Assembly: GCA_030442035.1 (NCBI GenBank)
Contig: JAUJEA010000002.1
Coordinates: 434,001 to 498,000, forward strand
From: Splendidivirga corallicola
Lineage (GTDB): Bacteria > Bacteroidota > Bacteroidia > Cytophagales > Cyclobacteriaceae
DNA length: 64,000 nt
Direction of reading: 5' to 3'
The position numbers were made by a program, and so were the translations under genes. Each line of letters begins with the position of its first letter. Position 1 is the first letter of the stretch. The notes beneath the pieces are model-generated. The model had not been told where the DNA came from, did not search any database, and saw only the letters and a list, made by a program, of their open reading frames with translations. Positions 16,296 to 23,772 of the stretch are shown here, piece by piece.

Positions 16296-16946
16296 TCAAT
16301 TAGGGTCTGATGATTTCCATACAACTTCCCTCAATTCTTGAAGTTCTTTTTTGCTAAGTGGTTGTTTGCCAAGTTGATTTACCTGCCATAATCCGAATTC
16401 GCGAATCTTTTCTTTTGGAGAATAATTGCCCAGCCATGTTTGAGACGGTAATGGGTGTATTTGTCCTGATAATGTGGATGTCACTCTCTGTTCCCAAAAT
16501 AACCGTTCTGACTTATCATTTATCTCTAAGACTACAAATGAAAGATTTGATTGGATATAGTCCGATATTTCTTTTTCAAGTTGTCGTTCGAACTCAACGT
16601 CTATCAAGTGTTGGTTCATTTCTTTTTCTCTTCTTGAAGTGGTATCAAGTTCCCATCGTTGTAGATATTTGTGGTTATCTCGATTTAGAAAGCACCTACC
16701 GATATTCTTTCTAAATATGCTTCGGTTCTTATTGTTCTTAACAAAATGTTGCTTTAACCTAGAATGAAGTTGATTATCACCGGTATGTGTTCCTATTCTG
16801 ACAATTCGATCCCATTTTTTGTATCCTTCGCCATTCTCAAAGATTAAGTAAATTCCATTTTTTGGAATGATCCCTTTTTGGTGTTCAAACGGGAAGGCAA
16901 ACCTGAAGCTAGAATTAAAAAGTTCATGAAGTTCATCAACGTACAT
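16296..16946 (-). CDS. GIY-YIG-type nuclease-like protein
   Basis: A 216-residue protein. Near residue 26, GIIPKNGIYLIFENGE followed by IVRIGTHTGDNQLHSRLKQHF reproduces the GIY...YIG/RIG-x(n)-L-x-x-R-L-x-x-H layout of the GIY-YIG superfamily, with Arg as the probable catalytic residue and a Glu (RLFWEQRVTS) further on. The central insertion (~80-125) is basic. GIY-YIG proteins nick or cut DNA and RNA. The start codon overlaps the stop of the DUF6884 gene (TAATG), so the two are a unit. It may be the nuclease of a two-gene defence or DNA-processing module; this is inferred. Confidence 0.6.
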   Translation of the reverse strand: MYVDELHELFNSSFRFAFPFEHQKGIIPKNGIYLIFENGEGYKKWDRIVRIGTHTGDNQLHSRLKQHFVKNNKNRSIFRKNIGRCFLNRDNHKYLQRWELDTTSRREKEMNQHLIDVEFERQLEKEISDYIQSNLSFVVLEINDKSERLFWEQRVTSTLSGQIHPLPSQTWLGNYSPKEKIREFGLWQVNQLGKQPLSKKELQELREVVWKSSDPN

Positions 16947-17359
16947 TATCCGATTTTTTGCGTTAGGAATTGCAGTTGTTGCCCGATCTTAAGCCCCTCC
17001 ATAGGGATTTCACAATTTTTAAGCTCCGAAACTAGATATTTCCGGTAGTTGCTTCCGGCTAAGAAAACAAATTTATCACTCTTAAGATTACTAACCTGTG
17101 AAAGTTGTTCCAAAGTTTTATGAGCCCAATTCCTAAGTTCCGATACGCCAAAGTCATTAAGAGTTTGATTGTAGGGTTCAATTTCTTTCTCCAAATCTAC
17201 AAGATGGTATTTTGCAGAAAGAATGAAAATTGAATTTGGATTAAAGGTTCTAGCAAACTTCAATTTTTTTTGAAACAAAGCACTGATATATAAATCCTTT
17301 GCCCTCGATCTATAATTTCTCTTTTTCGAAACACAAGAAATCAAAACGATACACTTCAT
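16946..17359 (-). CDS. DUF6884-like protein
   Basis: A 137-residue protein beginning with the recognisable CIVLISCVSKKRNY segment, followed by AKDLYISALFQKKLKFA, ILSAKYHLVDLEKEIEPYNQTL and a C-terminal FVFLAGSNYRKYLV. This pattern is shared by DUF6884 proteins, whose fold resembles nucleotide- or base-binding YaaA/TGT-like domains; activity is unknown. In many genomes they lie next to GIY-YIG or restriction genes. Here the gene directly precedes and overlaps a GIY-YIG gene, and follows the TIR operon by under 120 bases, so all five genes may be co-transcribed. Confidence 0.6.
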   Translation of the reverse strand: MKCIVLISCVSKKRNYRSRAKDLYISALFQKKLKFARTFNPNSIFILSAKYHLVDLEKEIEPYNQTLNDFGVSELRNWAHKTLEQLSQVSNLKSDKFVFLAGSNYRKYLVSELKNCEIPMEGLKIGQQLQFLTQKIG

Positions 17360-17476
17360 TGGAAATCATTTGAGTCTAGCAATCTAGTAACTCCAGCTAA
17401 AAATGAATATACCCTCTACTTGCCAGACGTGATTAAGTTTTCAAAGTGCTCAGTTGGCACATTCATTTCAGCAGCT

Positions 17477-18055
17477 TTATTTAACCCACTTGGAAAAATT
17501 TTTGTATCCATCACCAGTTTTCCAGCAATATATTTTATGCCATTTTGAGAGCTTATATACATTCCCCCAATACGATTTGGGAGCAACTTTATCAAGTTTG
17601 TATCCATCAAAATCTCTGGCATACCCCCAATTTTTGATTTTAAATTCAATTGGCTTTACTGACTTTCCATCTTTGCTGAATTCAAGGCCTAAATATTCAA
17701 AAGGGTTATTGCCATAGGCTTTGACCTTTTGATCTTTCCCTTTGATTTTATTAATGTGAACTGCAAATACATGATTACCTTCATATATACTTTTAAAAAT
17801 TTCATATCTAACCCACCTTCTCTCGAAGGAATTTGATCCTACCAAAACACAAGTATTACTTGTATTTGAAATACCCTTGTTTATTAATCTTTTAACAGCA
17901 GTGTCACCAGTTTTCTTAGCGGATTCCCATATTGAAGCATCAAAGAATCCCGCGACCTCTCTATCCTTTTTAGTTAGCCAGTGATTTCTTACTGTGTTAG
18001 CTCTAAAGTCAATAACATCTTGATAGTGAAAGCTGAAAAATACTCTTTTAGCCAT
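17477..18055 (-). CDS. ThsB-like TIR protein (DUF1863/MTH538 type), likely 3' frameshift
   Basis: A 192-residue protein. RVFFSFHYQDV at the N-terminus, GFFDASIWESAKK and LINKGISNTSNTCVLVGS, then FERRWVRYEI, match the MTH538-type TIR domain found in ThsB of Thoeris. ThsB proteins sense phage and make a cyclic ADP-ribose-type signal from NAD+. The frame stops after NFSKWVK; the next frame continues directly with KAAEMNVPTEHFENLITSGK, the helix expected after NFSKW in relatives, so one base gained in an A-run around 17475-17485 has probably cut ~20 residues (or the read has an error). Eight bases overlap the upstream membrane-protein gene. Confidence 0.75.
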   Translation of the reverse strand: MAKRVFFSFHYQDVIDFRANTVRNHWLTKKDREVAGFFDASIWESAKKTGDTAVKRLINKGISNTSNTCVLVGSNSFERRWVRYEIFKSIYEGNHVFAVHINKIKGKDQKVKAYGNNPFEYLGLEFSKDGKSVKPIEFKIKNWGYARDFDGYKLDKVAPKSYWGNVYKLSKWHKIYCWKTGDGYKNFSKWVK

Positions 18056-18458
18056 ATCTGGAAAATAGAAACATAATTATTAGTGTTGTGGCAATGGATA
18101 CACCATAGAAGGGGTTCAACGTTTTAGAAAAAACTCCTTTAATCCAAGTTCTATTTCCATTGTCAAATTTTTTAGCATTCATGCTAAAATTAATATCCTC
18201 GTCTTTTTTATTTCTCACTTCATCGTACAGAGCTCTATACTGTCTCTCTTGAGAAAGATAAAATCCGTCCAGTATCCAAAAAACTGGGAAGACTATATAT
18301 GAAATTAAAACATAGTTAATATTTGCGTCTTTTGCGGCTAGCGCAAAAAGTGCGGATACCAGGGTTATTGTCCACCCCTTTATCAAGAAAGAATTGGCGT
18401 TCATTCTGGTAATTACGTTTTGTATGAATTCAAGATGTTTTCTCTGGCTCTCACTCAT
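18048..18458 (-). CDS. Membrane protein between two TIR genes, candidate effector
   Basis: A 136-residue protein. The cytoplasmic N-terminus has a helix with conserved-looking FIQNVITRMNANSFLIKGW; then come two closely spaced membrane helices (TITLVSALFALAA, YVLISYIVFPVFWILDGFYL), a polar stretch with QERQYRALYDEVR, and a third helix at the C-terminus (VSIATTLIIMFLFS). The gene begins five bases after the upstream TIR gene and overlaps the downstream one. Known Thoeris effectors are NADases or TM-Macro proteins; none is here. I infer that this membrane protein is the effector (pore or membrane disruptor), opened by a signal made by the TIR proteins. Confidence 0.6.
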   Translation of the reverse strand: MSESQRKHLEFIQNVITRMNANSFLIKGWTITLVSALFALAAKDANINYVLISYIVFPVFWILDGFYLSQERQYRALYDEVRNKKDEDINFSMNAKKFDNGNRTWIKGVFSKTLNPFYGVSIATTLIIMFLFSRYG

Positions 18459-18462
18459 AGTA

Positions 18463-19047
18463 CTATGAAGTTAGCCAATTTTTTAATGTTTGTAAAGCAC
18501 GGTTTCCTTCAGCATTTGGAGGCTCAAATACATAATAGCCTTTTGGGATATTTTGGCCACTTACTCTTTTTGTTGTTCCATCTCTATATTCAATTGATGG
18601 ATAGATTGCCAAGTATTCACTTCCTGAAAATTCCTGTTCATATGTATTTCTTACTGGAAAGATTGCAATGTGATCTTTAAATTTCATTGCGTCTCCGTAT
18701 CCAAGTTCCCAATTACACCATTTAGAAGCAATTGCTGCTTCAGTTGCCAATAAAATGAACTTCTTGTTTTCTCTTATTTTTCTTTTGATGATTCTAGCTG
18801 TTGCACCGTTAGTGTTCTTCGGAATTTCCGTATCCTGCCAATCAACATATACCTCGACTCCTAAGACTTTTAGCAGTGAAATCACTCCGTCCAACTCTTC
18901 TAACTCCTCATGTTTATGGGAAAGAAATACAGTAATTTTTCCTGTTTTAGATTCATTTACCCATTCGTTCAAACTGTCTTGAAGACCTTTACTAATGTTT
19001 CGTGTCCTATTACGATAGCCTCTAAGCTCTGCTCTTGTTATGATCAT
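18463..19047 (-). CDS. TIR-domain protein, first gene of a TIR-TM-TIR operon
   Basis: A 194-residue protein. After ~30 residues, KITVFLSHKHEELEELDGV opens a TIR domain; GVEVYVDWQDTEIPKNTNG is the second strand and loop, and KFILLATEAAIASKWCNWELGYG contains the Glu (in W-C-N-W-E-L) that serves as the NAD+-cleaving residue in active TIR domains. The catalytic set looks intact. The gene starts the operon; repeat R-B lies ~30 bases upstream. It could be a sensor/cyclase working with the ThsB-like protein, or an NADase effector. Expression control is not visible. Confidence 0.75.
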   Translation of the reverse strand: MIITRAELRGYRNRTRNISKGLQDSLNEWVNESKTGKITVFLSHKHEELEELDGVISLLKVLGVEVYVDWQDTEIPKNTNGATARIIKRKIRENKKFILLATEAAIASKWCNWELGYGDAMKFKDHIAIFPVRNTYEQEFSGSEYLAIYPSIEYRDGTTKRVSGQNIPKGYYVFEPPNAEGNRALQTLKNWLTS

Positions 19048-19078
19048 CTATCTGCGAAGTGGTGATTACTGCTAACTA

Positions 19079-19190
19079 ACCAAACAATGTTTTATTACAT
19101 GATGGCCATGCTGATCTATTTGAAGATATCAAAAGAACAGTAAAGAATGAAATGGTGAGTTGTGAGATTTAAAGTTGATTAGCAAATGTT
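19079..19190. repeat. Dispersed repeat R-B, copy 1
   Basis: Bases here align with 38285-38395 almost continuously (shared blocks include CCATGCTGAT, TTTGAAGATATCAAAAGA and GAGTTGTGAGATTTAAAG) and more weakly with 27950-28060. It lies immediately upstream of the TIR operon. Confidence 0.75.
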
Positions 19191-19423
19191 GTCATAAAAC
19201 TTCGTTGGACAATTGCCTCCCACAGACTACAGATATTTATCAGATTGATTTTTTTGGGAGGCTACAGGGAGACCATACACTTTGATGACAAGTTTCTGGC
19301 TCGATTCAAATACCCTTTGCAAATAACTCTTTAATCGGGAAGGCTCTGTCTATGGGTTTTCTTAACAGTTTGGAGCATCAGGGCAGCCAGTTTACTTCTA
19401 AGGTGCCAGCTTTATAATTGGAT
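19191..19423. other. Scar region between the TIR operon and the truncated aminotransferase gene
   Basis: No intact gene was found. Short coding-like pieces with stops appear on both strands, and the degT-like reading frame breaks off at its right edge. It is probably a recombination scar left when the neighbouring modules joined. Confidence 0.35.
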
Positions 19424-19891
19424 CTAGTATGCAGATGAGTATGGAGCTGGATGACCATATATATGAACAGGAACAATTGCTTTTATGGATTTTCGTGATT
19501 TTGAATTATGGCTTATTAATGCTTCACTTAAACCTTTAATATCAATAGTATATGTTTTCGGATCAATATCTACAAAAATTGGAATTGCTCCAACCATTTC
19601 AATTGCCGCCACCGTAGCAACAGCAGTGTGAGAAACTATCACTACTTTATCACCAGTACCTATTCCTAATGATCTTAAAGCGAGTTGAAGAGCATCTGTT
19701 CCTGATCCAGTACTAATTGTATAATTAATATTTAAATATTCTGAAAATTCATTTTCAAAATTTATCACTTCTTCTCCACCAATATACCAACCCGATTTTA
19801 TTACACGATCAACAGTTGACGTAATTTCATCTATATAAGCTGACGTAATAGACAAAGGGTCACTTATTCTAATTTTATTCACTGATGGCAT
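19424..19891 (-). pseudogene. Truncated DegT/DnrJ/EryC1-type aminotransferase
   Basis: The first ~148 residues look like a normal sugar aminotransferase: KSGWYIGGEEVINFENEF, TGSGTDALQLALRSLG (PLP phosphate-binding region), GDKVVIVSHTAVATVAAIE, PVHIYGHPA. After GHPA the sequence turns into unrelated PYSSAY and stops, whereas full-length relatives are ~370 residues and continue with the catalytic lysine. It overlaps the upstream epimerase gene by 17 bases. The PLP lysine is lost, so it should be inactive. It marks the 3' edge of the glycosylation operon, cut by recombination. Confidence 0.8.
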
Positions 19892-20885
19892 AAGTTTCAG
19901 TATATTGGCAAATGTGTGATTTCAGAAAATTAAAAGTGAATTTTAAGCCGGTTTTTAGATCGATATTTGGAATCCAATTCAAATCATTTTTTATTAATGT
20001 ACAATCGGAATAGTAATCGCCAATGTCTATAGACTTTCTATTTTTGGGAAAATCTTTTACAATGTATTTACAATTTAAAAACTCAGAAAATAATTCTGCT
20101 ACTTGCAATAACGAATAATGTTCAGAAGAACCTAGATTATATATTTTGCCTATCGATTTATCATTTGATGCAGATAATAAAAGAGCTTCAACAACATCAT
20201 CAATATAACTAAAGTCTCGTCTCTGTGCTCCATCCCAAACTTCAAATTCCCTCTGCTCAACCGCACAGCGTAACCAATAGCCTAAGAATGTTTGTCTTGT
20301 GTCAACTATCCGCATGTGAGGACCGTAGGTATTAGTTAGCCGCAATGCTACGGTTTTTAATCCATATATTTTGTGGTACAAAAGATGATACTGTTCAGCT
20401 GCTGCTTTATGAATTCCATTAATATCTATGGGTTGTGTCGAATGGTTTTCATTAACAGGCAGAAACTCTGGCTTCCCATATATTTGCCTTGTACTTGAGT
20501 AAATTACTCTTATATTTGGATTGAAATTTCGAACAGCTTCCAAAAGTGTTAAATGAGAGCTGCAATTGTAATTTAGGTCAAGTTTTGGATCCATCATTGA
20601 ATCCCAATGATTACTTTGCCCAGCTAGATTAAAAATAAAATCTTGTCTGGAAACAATTTCACACAAAGCAGCTTCATTTTCTTCAATCTTGAAATTATGA
20701 ATCTTAATATATTGTTTAATTGAAGCAACATTAAATAGGTTTCCCCCGTGTTCAGGAATTAATGCATCAATAATTTCAATTTTTGCACCTAATTGATGGA
20801 GCTTAATAGCAAGATTAGAACCGATGAAACCAAGACCTCCAGTAATTAATACCCATTTACTCTTAAATAAATCCTTATCATACAT
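19875..20885 (-). CDS. NAD-dependent epimerase/dehydratase (extended SDR)
   Basis: I start at 20885 (MYDKDLFKSKWVLITGGLGF), since the longer frame adds 26 residues copied from the upstream gene's region. ITGGLGFIGSNLA is the nucleotide-binding glycine motif, YSSTRQIYGKP and a catalytic Tyr-Lys-type HKAAAEQYH follow, and RDFSYIDDVVEALL is the typical sugar-nucleotide epimerase segment. Members convert nucleotide sugars, e.g. UDP-/dTDP-hexose epimerases or 4,6-dehydratases. In this operon it probably provides a keto- or epimerised sugar for the adjacent aminotransferases. The start overlaps the upstream aminotransferase gene by 8 bases. The exact sugar cannot be told. Confidence 0.8.
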   Translation of the reverse strand: MYDKDLFKSKWVLITGGLGFIGSNLAIKLHQLGAKIEIIDALIPEHGGNLFNVASIKQYIKIHNFKIEENEAALCEIVSRQDFIFNLAGQSNHWDSMMDPKLDLNYNCSSHLTLLEAVRNFNPNIRVIYSSTRQIYGKPEFLPVNENHSTQPIDINGIHKAAAEQYHLLYHKIYGLKTVALRLTNTYGPHMRIVDTRQTFLGYWLRCAVEQREFEVWDGAQRRDFSYIDDVVEALLLSASNDKSIGKIYNLGSSEHYSLLQVAELFSEFLNCKYIVKDFPKNRKSIDIGDYYSDCTLIKNDLNWIPNIDLKTGLKFTFNFLKSHICQYTETYAISE

Positions 20886-22041
20886 TGGATACCTCCTCTT
20901 TAAAGCTTGTTGAAGCTCTTCGGGTTCTACTATTAAAATAGGATTCAATGCACTCAATGACATACTCTACTTCGTTTATAGTTAAGTCATTATAGAGGGG
21001 CAGTGTAATTAACTCATCAAATATCTGTTCTGTAAGAGGCAGTGTAACATTTGTCTTAAAATAGCTCTGTAAGTGATTAGGAATGTAATTTAGGCCAGAT
21101 TGCACGTTATTTTTCAATAGATGTTTCATCAAATGATCTCTATGACCTTTTGTGACTTTAACTACATAGGCAAATGGAAAGGTCTCTGATAAATTCCAAT
21201 CCAAAAGTTCCATATATTCTATTTTAGTGAGTCGTAAATTGTAATGCTGCACTAGATCAATTTTCTTTTTATAAAAGGATTCCACTCTTTCTAATTGTGC
21301 CAACCCAATTGCTGCATTAATATTACTCATATGATAACGAAATCCCTGAGTTGAAACATCGTAATATCCTTGTTTATTCTCCGTATGCCTTTGCCATCCA
21401 TCTTTATCAATTCCTAAAACTCTTTTTTTACGAATTAAGTCTGCTAATTTTTTGTCATGAACTACGATGGCTCCTCCTTCGCCACAAGTAATATTCTTTA
21501 TTGGATCAAAACTGAAACAACAAATATCGCCAAAGCTTCCTATTTTTTTCCCATTATATTTGGAGCCAAATGCATGAGCTGCGTCTTCAATTATATGAAT
21601 ATCAAATTCATTCTTGATTTCTATTAATGAATCCATTTCACAAGCTATCCCACAATAATGTACAGGAATTATCGCTTTTGTTCTGGAATTAATTTTTGAC
21701 TTGATATCTTCAATATTTACACTCAAGTTATTTGAATTTACTTCGCAAAAAATTGGTTTTGCGCCCAATGCGGTAATAACTTGGATGCTAGCACAAAAAG
21801 TCAATGATGGTGCAATAACCTCATCACCAGCACGAATTCCAATAGATTCTAAAGCAAGATGCAATGCAGATGTACCAGAATTCACAGCAATAACAATTCC
21901 GTTTCCTAAGAAATTCTCAACCTCAATTTCAAACTTCCTTACAACATCACCCATACCTAACCAATTGGAATCAAATACCTTTTGAACTCGTTTTAGTTCT
22001 TCCATTCCTACTGATGGTTTTGATGTATATAATGTTTCCAT
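20878..22041 (-). CDS. DegT/DnrJ/EryC1-type PLP aminotransferase
   Basis: The start at 22041 (METLYTSKPSVGMEELKRVQ) is preferred over an upstream codon 57 bases away, which would overlap the preceding gene. GNGIVIAVNSGTSALHLALES is the cofactor-phosphate region, HIIEDAAHAFGSKYNGK carries the aspartate that pairs with PLP nitrogen, and SFDPIKNITCGEGGAI contains the internal aldimine lysine (PIKN). These enzymes aminate keto-sugars bound to nucleotides. Together with the epimerase and glycosyltransferases it should make an amino sugar for a glycan. The truncated second copy at 19424 suggests the operon once had two amination steps. Confidence 0.85.
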   Translation of the reverse strand: METLYTSKPSVGMEELKRVQKVFDSNWLGMGDVVRKFEIEVENFLGNGIVIAVNSGTSALHLALESIGIRAGDEVIAPSLTFCASIQVITALGAKPIFCEVNSNNLSVNIEDIKSKINSRTKAIIPVHYCGIACEMDSLIEIKNEFDIHIIEDAAHAFGSKYNGKKIGSFGDICCFSFDPIKNITCGEGGAIVVHDKKLADLIRKKRVLGIDKDGWQRHTENKQGYYDVSTQGFRYHMSNINAAIGLAQLERVESFYKKKIDLVQHYNLRLTKIEYMELLDWNLSETFPFAYVVKVTKGHRDHLMKHLLKNNVQSGLNYIPNHLQSYFKTNVTLPLTEQIFDELITLPLYNDLTINEVEYVIECIESYFNSRTRRASTSFKEEVSNV

Positions 22042-22057
22042 GATTATTTTATCTAGA

Positions 22058-22777
22058 CTATTGTAACCAGATTCGTTCTGAAACCAATTGATTGTCAAAT
22101 TGAGAATGATATTTTTTTATTCTATCAATTGTGCTGTTTTCAATTTGAGATGAATAATTTGAGCAAGCCTTGACCTTATCATTAATAGTCAATGATGAAT
22201 CTATTATTAAAGGTTTGAGGGTTATATTGTATTTACCGTTGAGTTGAAATACTTTATGGTATATTGCGTTCTGCAAGAAGTTACCCGCATAAGGTAAATC
22301 TTCATAAAAACCTACATTATAACCGGTTCGTAACAATTTCAATGCAATTTCTCTTACTAATAGATGATCAACATGTCCTCCAAGACCCAATGGTGATAAT
22401 ATAATTGAATCATTAGTTATTAGATTAAGTAAGGTATGCTCAACTTTATTTAATATCGATTTTTCTAAAGCTGTACTATAAGTCGAACAAACATCTTCTT
22501 CTTTTATATTTAATCTAATTGGCGCATCAAGGAAGTCAAAATAAAAGAGTTCAGCTTTAGATTTACAAAATTTAAAGAACTGTTCATCCTCTTTTTTTCT
22601 AATCCGTGTAACAATGTCTACATCCATTTTTTCATTTTTCGCAGTACAAGTACTTCTCGAAAAAAAAGTAAGAACATGAATATCCTTAAGGTTATTACTA
22701 ATAATGAAAGCGCCAAGAGAGAATGCGACATCATCAGAATGGGGTGATAATATGATATATCTATTAAACTCTTCCAT
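22058..22777 (-). CDS. PIG-L-family deacetylase
   Basis: The start at 22777 (MEEFNRYIILSPHSDDVAFS) is chosen because the motif lies near the N-terminus of relatives. SPHSDDVAFSLGAF is the zinc-binding PHxDD block and GGHVDHLLVREIA supplies the downstream histidines. PIG-L enzymes remove acetyl groups from N-acetylglucosamine-type sugars on lipids, mycothiol precursors or natural products. Following a glycosyltransferase gene (14-base overlap), the likely role is deacetylating an N-acetyl-sugar intermediate. It has no signal peptide, so it acts in the cytoplasm. Confidence 0.85.
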   Translation of the reverse strand: MEEFNRYIILSPHSDDVAFSLGAFIISNNLKDIHVLTFFSRSTCTAKNEKMDVDIVTRIRKKEDEQFFKFCKSKAELFYFDFLDAPIRLNIKEEDVCSTYSTALEKSILNKVEHTLLNLITNDSIILSPLGLGGHVDHLLVREIALKLLRTGYNVGFYEDLPYAGNFLQNAIYHKVFQLNGKYNITLKPLIIDSSLTINDKVKACSNYSSQIENSTIDRIKKYHSQFDNQLVSERIWLQ

Positions 22778-23771
22778 ATTGAACGGATTTGAAAAGTTTA
22801 TAAAACTGAGCGGCACTTTTTGTCCAAGAGAATTTCTCTGATTGTTTTATTCCCTCATTAGATAATTCTTTTTTAATAGATTTATCATGAATAAACATTT
22901 CCATTGAAGTTCTGATTTCATTCACTGACCTTGGATTAACCTTTAAAGCTGCTTTGCCAGAAATTTCAGAACAACCAGTTATATTGGATGTAATTACCGG
23001 GCATCCACATGCCATTGCTTCTATTAATGGCATGCCGAAAGTTTCTCTTAAGGAAGGCATAACTAATGCAATAGCACCTTTATACCATCTTGCCAATTCA
23101 GCTTGGGAAAGAAGTGAGTTGATTATATAGATTCCTTCAGTCCTCTTTTTTATTTTGAATCCAGGTGTAGCAAGAACTAAATCTGGTTTTGGTGATGATA
23201 TGTCGTTATACGCTTCAATGATTCGACTGACATTTTTTAGAGGATTATTTGTTGAAACATGGAAGAAGTAAGTTTTTTCATGTTTAATTGGCATGACCTC
23301 TAAATTAAAGATGGAATGATCTATTCCGTTATAAATGAAGTCCACTTTGCTTTTAGGTATATCAAATGCTTTTATAACTTCATTAGCACCATATTCTGAA
23401 ACTGCTACAACTTTGGTCATTCTGTTTTTAAACCATTTCCAATCTGCAGATAATTGTTGTTTTAACAACAATTCATAAATCCTTGTATAAATGTTTGTTG
23501 CTATCTCATTTATAGGAAGACTATATGATTTGACACCATGAATTGAGGCAACAATGGGTAAATCATTTTTTTTATAAATTTTGGGAATTCTTCTCATTGC
23601 CAATGCTGGTTCCCAAATCAAATTACAACTTTTGGGAATTTCAGTGTTTTCAGAAAAATACTGAATGTGCAAATCGAAATTACCAAGTTCTTTTGTGATA
23701 TTATTTAAATATACCATTAGACTGGTAGGATCATGATTCCGTTTTAATATTGCTAGATTTATTTTATGCAT
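22764..23771 (-). CDS. GT4-type glycosyltransferase
   Basis: A 335-residue protein with the GT-B layout: an N-terminal acceptor domain (IVASIHGVKSY, KVVAVSEYGANEVIKAF) and a C-terminal donor domain with FFHVSTNNPLKNVSRIIEAY and the E-x7-E motif in ETFGMPLIEAMACGCPVI. GT4 enzymes use activated sugars such as GDP-mannose or UDP-GlcNAc with retention of configuration. The 14-base overlap with the PIG-L gene resembles the MshA/MshB-like order (glycosyltransferase then deacetylase), but the acceptor is not known. It starts one base after the SEFIR-FGE stop. Confidence 0.85.
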   Translation of the reverse strand: MHKINLAILKRNHDPTSLMVYLNNITKELGNFDLHIQYFSENTEIPKSCNLIWEPALAMRRIPKIYKKNDLPIVASIHGVKSYSLPINEIATNIYTRIYELLLKQQLSADWKWFKNRMTKVVAVSEYGANEVIKAFDIPKSKVDFIYNGIDHSIFNLEVMPIKHEKTYFFHVSTNNPLKNVSRIIEAYNDISSPKPDLVLATPGFKIKKRTEGIYIINSLLSQAELARWYKGAIALVMPSLRETFGMPLIEAMACGCPVITSNITGCSEISGKAALKVNPRSVNEIRTSMEMFIHDKSIKKELSNEGIKQSEKFSWTKSAAQFYKLFKSVQYGRV

Positions 23772-23772
23772 A

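Noticed and set aside
17477-19047. Assigning the operon as a known Thoeris type
   Set aside because: No ThsA-type or TM-Macro effector is present; the system is only Thoeris-like.
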